Source of the DNA: an uncultured Planctomycetaceae bacterium
GTDB taxonomy: Bacteria; Planctomycetota; Planctomycetia; Pirellulales; UBA1268
Length of the DNA: 15,913 nucleotides
Assembly: GCA_903885855.1 (NCBI GenBank)
Contig: CAISKG010000388.1
Span: 1 to 15,913, forward strand
Reading direction: 5' to 3'
Positions within the stretch are counted from its first letter, which is position 1; each line of letters opens with the position of its first letter. Under the pieces are notes generated by a model. It was not told the DNA's origin, searched no databases, and saw nothing but the letters and a program-made list of their open reading frames with translations. This document shows, one piece after another, positions 14,789 to 15,913 of the stretch. The position numbers and the translations under genes are program-made.

Positions 14789-15848
14789 TCCCGGCCGGCG
14801 GGGGGGCGATCGTGGCCGAGGACGTGGCCCGCCTCCTCGCGCGGACCGCCCCGTTGTGGCCGGCGCTCCGCGGGGCGCGGCTGTTCGTCACCGGCGGGAC
14901 GGGCTTCTTCGGCTCGTGGCTGGTGGAGGCGCTCGTGGCGGCCGACGCCGCCTTCGACCTGGGGATGCACGTCACGGTTCTGTCGCGGGATCCGGCCCGG
15001 TTCGCCGCGCGCTTCCCGGGGCTCGCCGCGGCGACGGCGCTGCGCCTCCTCGCGGGCGACGTGCGCGGATTCCCCTTCCCCCGGGAGCCGTTCAGCCACG
15101 TGATCCACGCCGCCACCGACGCCAGTGCCCGCCTCGAGCGCGACGACCGGCCCTCGTGGAGGAGGTGTGCCGCGAGGGAACGCGCCGCACGCTCGAGTTC
15201 GCGGCCGCCTGCGGGGCCCGTCGCGTGCTCTTCACCAGCTCCGGCGCCGTCTACGCGCCGGCGCCGCCGGGGATCGCGCGATTCGCCGAGACGATGCCGA
15301 CCGATCCCCCGCCGGGAACGACGGCGGGGGCCTACGCGGCCGGCAAGCGTGCGGCCGAGGCGCTCTGCGGCGCGGCCGCCGCCGCCGGTGTGCCCGTGAC
15401 CATCGCGCGCGCTTTCGCCTTCGTCGGACCGCGCCTCCCGCTCGACGCCCACTTCGCGGTCGGCAACTTCATCCGTGACGCGCTGGCCGGGGGCCCGATC
15501 GTCGTCCGGGGCGACGGCAGCGCGGTGCGCGGCTATCTCTACGCCGCCGATCTGGTCGAGTGGCTGACGACGATCCTCCTCCGCGGCCGGCCCGGCCGCC
15601 CCTACAACGTGGGGAGCGAGGAGGGGCTGACGGTCGCCGACCTGGCGGAACGCGTGGCCTCGGTCGCCGCCGCGCTCGCCCCCGGCCGGCCGCGCGCCGT
15701 GGTGCGCGTCGAAGGGGGCGCGACGATCGCCTCCGCCCCCGGGACCTACCTCCCCGACTGCACGCGGGCGCGCGAGGAGCTGGGCCTGCGGCCGGCCACC
15801 CCCCTCGACGACGCGATCCGCCGTACGATGGCGGCGGCGCGGGGCTGA
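14785..15848 (+). pseudogene. NAD(P)-dependent SDR epimerase/reductase, frameshifted
   Basis: Two frames together encode one extended SDR of about 354 residues. The first frame (from GTG 14785) has the cofactor loop LFVTGGTGFFGSWLVEAL (33-50), then VTVLSRD and SHVIHAATDAS. Near residue 123 homology jumps to the frame reading LVEEVCREGTRRTLEFA, LFTSSGAVYA and AYAAGK (Y184, K188 after repair). It continues to YLYAADLVEWL and RPYNVGSEEG and ends at 15848. One missing base in the CCC at 15151-15153 explains the break. As the last gene after rfbFGH it is placed to reduce or epimerise the 4-keto-3,6-dideoxy sugar (paratose or abequose synthase-like), but the exact product cannot be read from sequence. 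GTG 14785 fits the operon's overlap pattern; GTG 14812 is an alternative. A sequence error would make this an intact gene. Confidence 0.8.
15148..15156 (+). other. probable one-base deletion site in the SDR gene
   Basis: Frame 1 reads CGG CCC TCG TGG and loses similarity at once, while the frame beginning CTC (15153) GTG GAG GAG gives the expected family sequence. The C at 15153 is needed by both frames, so one base is missing, most simply one C of an original CCCC run. No canonical slippery heptamer is present. Confidence 0.75.
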
Positions 15849-15871
15849 TCCGGCGCCCCGGAATCCCGACC

Positions 15872-15913
15872 ATGCCACGGCGCCCCACCGAGCCGGTGCC
15901 CCCGCCGGCGCCC
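15872..15913 (+). CDS. possible start of the next gene (partial)
   Basis: An ATG lies 23 bases after the SDR stop and its frame stays open to the window end, giving 14 residues that are rich in Pro and Arg (MPRRPTEPVPPPAP). GGAA about 8 bases upstream is a weak ribosome site. The spacing is consistent with a sixth gene of the operon, but the fragment is too short to identify and could be chance. Confidence 0.3.
   Translation, partial: MPRRPTEPVPPPAP

Noticed and set aside
15148..15156. Programmed -1 ribosomal frameshifting in the SDR gene
   Set aside because: There is no X-XXY-YYZ slippery heptamer at the junction, and the family is normally encoded in one frame; a simple deletion or sequence error explains it better.

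Overview
The window is very GC-rich, densely coded bacterial chromosome with no rRNA, tRNA, CRISPR array or insertion sequence that I can see. The best taxonomic marker is a DUF1559 prepilin-like protein followed by a small carboxypeptidase-regulatory-like lipoprotein. That pairing is a hallmark of Planctomycetota, and the base composition fits a high-GC member of that phylum. The phylum call rests on these families, not on a search.

Layout. (1) Positions 1-870: the 3' end of an ABC exporter gene, with the ATPase fused to a C-terminal DUF1854 domain. (2) 1043-2552: the DUF1559 secreted protein and the lipoprotein, on the + strand behind a TTGACA promoter candidate. (3) 2596-5657 (- strand): a large double-domain U32 protein, probably an Fe-S tRNA/rRNA-modification-type enzyme, followed by a 149-aa protein of unknown function in the same apparent operon. 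(4) 5658-5928: a divergent control region. It carries a promoter candidate whose -10 is overlapped by a perfect palindrome, and a 5'-leader hairpin. (5) 5929-7119: a DUF937 membrane protein, closed by a perfect 12-bp-stem terminator. (6) 7193-10373 (- strand): pfkA followed by acs, linking glycolysis and acetate activation. (7) 10374-10519: a second divergent control region, with an 8-bp self-palindromic repeat pair next to a TATACT -10. (8) 10520-15848 (+ strand): a five-gene sugar-nucleotide operon.

The operon reads rfbF - rfbG - GT2 glycosyltransferase - rfbH - SDR reductase/epimerase, and every junction is a 4-base NTGA overlap. RfbF makes CDP-glucose. RfbG converts it to CDP-4-keto-6-deoxyglucose. 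RfbH, an Fe-S/PMP enzyme, removes the 3-hydroxyl. The SDR is placed to reduce or epimerise the 4-keto product to a CDP-3,6-dideoxyhexose (paratose, abequose or ascarylose type). The membrane-anchored GT2 probably moves a sugar onto a polyprenyl phosphate or a surface glycan. The SDR gene is broken by a one-base deletion in a C-run near 15151, either a real lesion or a sequence error. A possible next gene starts at 15872 and leaves the window.

The most interesting points are the translationally coupled dideoxyhexose operon in a planctomycete with its frameshifted last gene, the palindrome-over-promoter in front of the DUF937 gene, and the repeat pair in front of rfbF.
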